A DNA stretch of 7,066 bases from Nanogingivalis sp963517825. Lineage in GTDB: Bacteria; Patescibacteriota; Saccharimonadia; Saccharimonadales; Saccharimonadaceae. Below, one piece after another: positions 5,294-7,066 of this stretch. The stretch's first letter is position 1; each line of letters begins with the position of its first letter. The notes under the pieces are model-generated. The model worked only from the letters and a program-made list of their open reading frames with translations. It was not told the DNA's origin and did no database searches. A program made the translations under genes and the position numbers. Location of the stretch: the NCBI GenBank assembly GCA_963517825.1, contig CAUQGB010000013.1, forward strand, positions 1 to 7,066, written 5' to 3'.

Positions 5294-6007
5294 CTATCTA
5301 CCAAGAGTTCGAACAGTTAAATCGAATCTATTTACTGCGCAATAGTTACTTTTAACATTACCTTCACAATTGTAAGTACTTACATTTATATCGTTATTAT
5401 CTGGGGTCCCCAAAATATAGGAAATGTTTATTATCATTTGATTCGAAGATGTACTTTTTAAATTAGGTGAAGTCGTGAAACTAATTTTGTGAAGTTGAAG
5501 ATTAATTTCTCCAGCGGTTAAAACATCAGTAACGGTATTGTCTCTAGGAACATGCCCCCATAACCCGCCAGTGTTCTGTGCATCTTTTGAACAATAAGAC
5601 TTTGCATAGTCGCGAACTTTAGCTAGACGAACAAGAGATCCGTCGGTGTAAGTAATTCTTTGACCAGTTCCCGCTCCTTTTTCATCTTTCAGGTTGGTAT
5701 TCCATAAATAGCTCACTGTACCTGTACAAAACGCGCCAGACTGACCAGATGCACTAGTTCGATAGAAATCTGTTTCATTTCGTTCACCATTCCAGCCATC
5801 AAGAATCGATGATGAATTAAAAGTTTTTGTAAAGTCTGTATTAATTGTCCGAGCGGCAGTGTTTAAATCTTTATAAGTTGTACCCCTAGTAATAGTGTTA
5901 GTTATTTGAATAATCAAACCAGCAACTGAAATTAATAGAAATGCAATCACACCCATTGCAAGCATTAATTCCATAATTGTAAAACCTTTTTTAGTCCCTT
6001 GGGTCAT
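5294..6007 (-). CDS. Type IV prepilin-like protein (PilW/GspJ-like minor pilin)
   Basis: This 237-residue protein starts with MTQGTKKG followed by FTIMELMLAM, a class III prepilin signal. Cleavage is expected after Gly8, with Phe at +1 and the conserved Glu at +5 (Glu13). The hydrophobic N-terminal helix runs to about residue 35. The rest is polar, Ser/Thr/Asn-rich, and has four cysteines (94, 139, 214, 223), enough for two disulfides outside the cell. Known: prepilin peptidase removes the leader and the mature protein joins a pilus or pseudopilus. The size and the ITRGTTYKDLNTAARTINTDF region resemble PilW/GspJ-type minor pilins; that assignment is tentative. The start overlaps the upstream pilin gene by 17 bp and has a GAGG four bases before the ATG. 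It is the last gene of the operon. Confidence 0.87.
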   Translation of the reverse strand: MTQGTKKGFTIMELMLAMGVIAFLLISVAGLIIQITNTITRGTTYKDLNTAARTINTDFTKTFNSSSILDGWNGERNETDFYRTSASGQSGAFCTGTVSYLWNTNLKDEKGAGTGQRITYTDGSLVRLAKVRDYAKSYCSKDAQNTGGLWGHVPRDNTVTDVLTAGEINLQLHKISFTTSPNLKSTSSNQMIINISYILGTPDNNDINVSTYNCEGNVKSNYCAVNRFDLTVRTLGR

Positions 6008-6599
6008 ATAACCTCACAATCGTTCCAAGTGTTGTATTTACATTACTGCCTGGAGCAGACCAGCATGCACGAATATGAAAATCGTAATATCTCGTATTTG
6101 GCACATGAACCTTTTCAACCCAAATGCCCTCCGCGCGTTTATAGGCAAGGCCATCGCGCAACCAATTCGAATTTGTGTCCGCATCATCGCCGTAAGAGAT
6201 TCGTGGGTAAGTTATTGCGCTACTAATATTAGTACGATAGCCACGATTATTGCCCATATCTCTTGTCGCAATAACAAAAGCACTTGAGCCTCGTGTGCAA
6301 GATTCGAGAGGTGTTGCCGAACCTTGCGCGTCTTGCGTTAGATTATCTTGCCAAAGTATTGCAGGAGAACTTAATGACCCAGTGCCGTCAGACTTATATT
6401 CAGACAAAAATACCCCATTTGCAAAACGTAAAGCCTCAGCCTGTGTATCCATTGCATTTCTCGCCATCGTGAGTTGTAGGCTCGCTAGTGCACGCGACAT
6501 TCCGTTATTCATAGTCGAAAGACCAATCAACATAACAGTTGCAAAAACAGCAATAGCAAGAAGTACCTCAATTAGTGTATCACCTTTTCGAAATTTCAT
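5991..6599 (-). CDS. Type IV prepilin-like protein (PilV/GspI-like minor pilin)
   Basis: This 202-residue protein starts with MKFRKG followed by DTLIEVLLAIAVFA. Cleavage after Gly6 gives Asp at +1 and the conserved Glu at +5 (Glu11). The hydrophobic helix runs to about residue 29. LIEVLLA and the length fit the PilV/GspI group of minor pilins. The extracellular part has two cysteines (101, 179) that could form one disulfide. The acidic +1 residue is unusual, since most type IV pilins have Phe, Met or Leu there. The ATG overlaps the upstream stop by one base (TAATG), with only a weak GGAAAG upstream, so coupled translation is likely. Its 3' end overlaps the next pilin gene by 17 bp. Together they probably form a minor-pilin tip complex. 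Confidence 0.87.
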   Translation of the reverse strand: MKFRKGDTLIEVLLAIAVFATVMLIGLSTMNNGMSRALASLQLTMARNAMDTQAEALRFANGVFLSEYKSDGTGSLSSPAILWQDNLTQDAQGSATPLESCTRGSSAFVIATRDMGNNRGYRTNISSAITYPRISYGDDADTNSNWLRDGLAYKRAEGIWVEKVHVPNTRYYDFHIRACWSAPGSNVNTTLGTIVRLYDPRD

Positions 6600-7066
6600 T
6601 ACAAATTCTTTCCATCAATTATTACATCACCGAATCGTGCATCACCTTCTCTGTCACCACCGCATGAAGATCCGTTAGGACCATCAAGTGGAGCAATTTC
6701 TACCGCAGCAGAGGAAGGACCGATTTTTACAACCTTATTCCTATCACCAAAGAAGTTAAAGCTACTTGCGTACCATTGCACACCATCGCCTGAAGGACGA
6801 ATACAAATATCTACAGTCTTTTTATTGGTGACAACCTTATCATTGCTGATATTCATTTCCCTAAATTCAGCAATATTCGCATCATTACTGTCAGCCCCAT
6901 GATCTATCATGGCGGAGGTGGCAAGAGTAACTATTGAGTTATCTAATGGTGACCTTAAAATAAATACACCAGTTATAGTATTGAGAATGAAATTAGCACC
7001 ACTATCAGATCTTAAGTTCATACCATTACCGAATTTACGCCTACCATCACCTTTATCTCTATTATC
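6599..7066 (-). CDS. Probable pilus-associated protein, N-terminus beyond window edge
   Basis: The frame is open from the right edge to the TAA at 6601-6599, giving 155 visible residues. An internal ATG at 7021 exists, but 15 more in-frame codons precede it without a stop, so the gene very probably starts outside the window. The visible part has no membrane segment or prepilin leader. It is polar and glycine/aspartate-rich, with two cysteines, one in DICIRPSGDG and one in NGSSCGGD. It is directly coupled to the PilV-like gene by a TAATG overlap. Inferred from this position: a FimT/GspH-like minor pilin whose leader lies upstream, or another secreted pilus component. I cannot recognise a family from the visible part alone. 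Confidence 0.65.
   Translation of the reverse strand, partial: DNRDKGDGRRKFGNGMNLRSDSGANFILNTITGVFILRSPLDNSIVTLATSAMIDHGADSNDANIAEFREMNISNDKVVTNKKTVDICIRPSGDGVQWYASSFNFFGDRNKVVKIGPSSAAVEIAPLDGPNGSSCGGDREGDARFGDVIIDGKNL

Noticed and set aside
5401..5412. Short palindrome TGGGGTCCCCA
   Set aside because: It is inside the PilW-like coding region, with no T-run and no promoter context; probably chance.
5999..6678. Several plus-strand open frames across the PilV-like gene
   Set aside because: They are antisense to a clear prepilin gene with a signal motif and coupled start; no independent support.
1..7066. Alternative genetic code (TGA read as Gly or Trp), as in some Patescibacteria
   Set aside because: All genes are intact under the standard code, tryptophans use TGG, and no in-frame TGA interrupts a conserved region.
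1..7066. CRISPR array, insertion sequence, phage or defence island
   Set aside because: I saw no regularly spaced repeats, transposase, terminal inverted repeats or defence domains. The recombinase is a housekeeping-length Xer among core genes, not an integrase beside an attachment site.

Overview
The window looks like a piece of an AT-rich chromosome of a small-genome bacterium, most likely a member of the Patescibacteria (CPR), with Saccharibacteria (TM7) as the best guess. The reasons are the low-GC composition, tightly packed and overlapping genes, a bPH2 membrane protein of the type common in that group, a type IV minor-pilin cassette, a single Xer-type recombinase and scattered single tRNA genes that all encode their CCA end. 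Every visible stop is TAA or TAG and no gene needs an in-frame TGA, so the standard bacterial code fits. The lineage call is an inference from content; no phylogenetic test was possible.

Layout. (1) Positions 1-1811, minus strand: tRNA-Thr(CGT), then a three-helix membrane protein of unknown function, then a membrane-anchored family 2 glycosyltransferase that runs off the left edge. The tRNA has its own extended -10 promoter, the membrane protein starts 10 nt after the tRNA CCA, and the glycosyltransferase start overlaps the previous stop by one base (TAATG). (2) Positions 1863-2078: a divergent tRNA-Asp(GTC) with a clear promoter and a probable terminator, followed by the terminator of the converging gene. 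(3) Positions 2086-4279, minus strand: ndk, tRNA-Arg(CCT), a bPH2 membrane protein and a membrane-anchored SurA/parvulin-like protein. (4) Positions 4334-5266, plus strand: a Xer-type tyrosine recombinase whose promoter predicts a leaderless mRNA. (5) A bidirectional terminator at 5265-5291. (6) Positions 5294 to the right edge, minus strand: three overlapping genes. Two are clear type IV prepilin-like proteins and the third, cut by the right edge, is probably another pilus component.

How the parts fit. Most protein genes here concern the cell envelope: a surface glycosyltransferase, two small membrane proteins, a periplasm-facing or cell-wall-facing foldase-like protein and minor pilins. Housekeeping functions (nucleotide balancing by Ndk, chromosome dimer resolution by Xer, three tRNAs) sit between them. 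The most striking shared theme is expression architecture. Four of five recognisable promoters are extended -10 (TGN) promoters. Two membrane-protein genes start 10-12 nt after a tRNA CCA with no Shine-Dalgarno, and the recombinase appears leaderless, yet ndk and the parvulin-like gene have textbook Shine-Dalgarno sites. No CRISPR array, insertion sequence, phage gene or defence system is visible.
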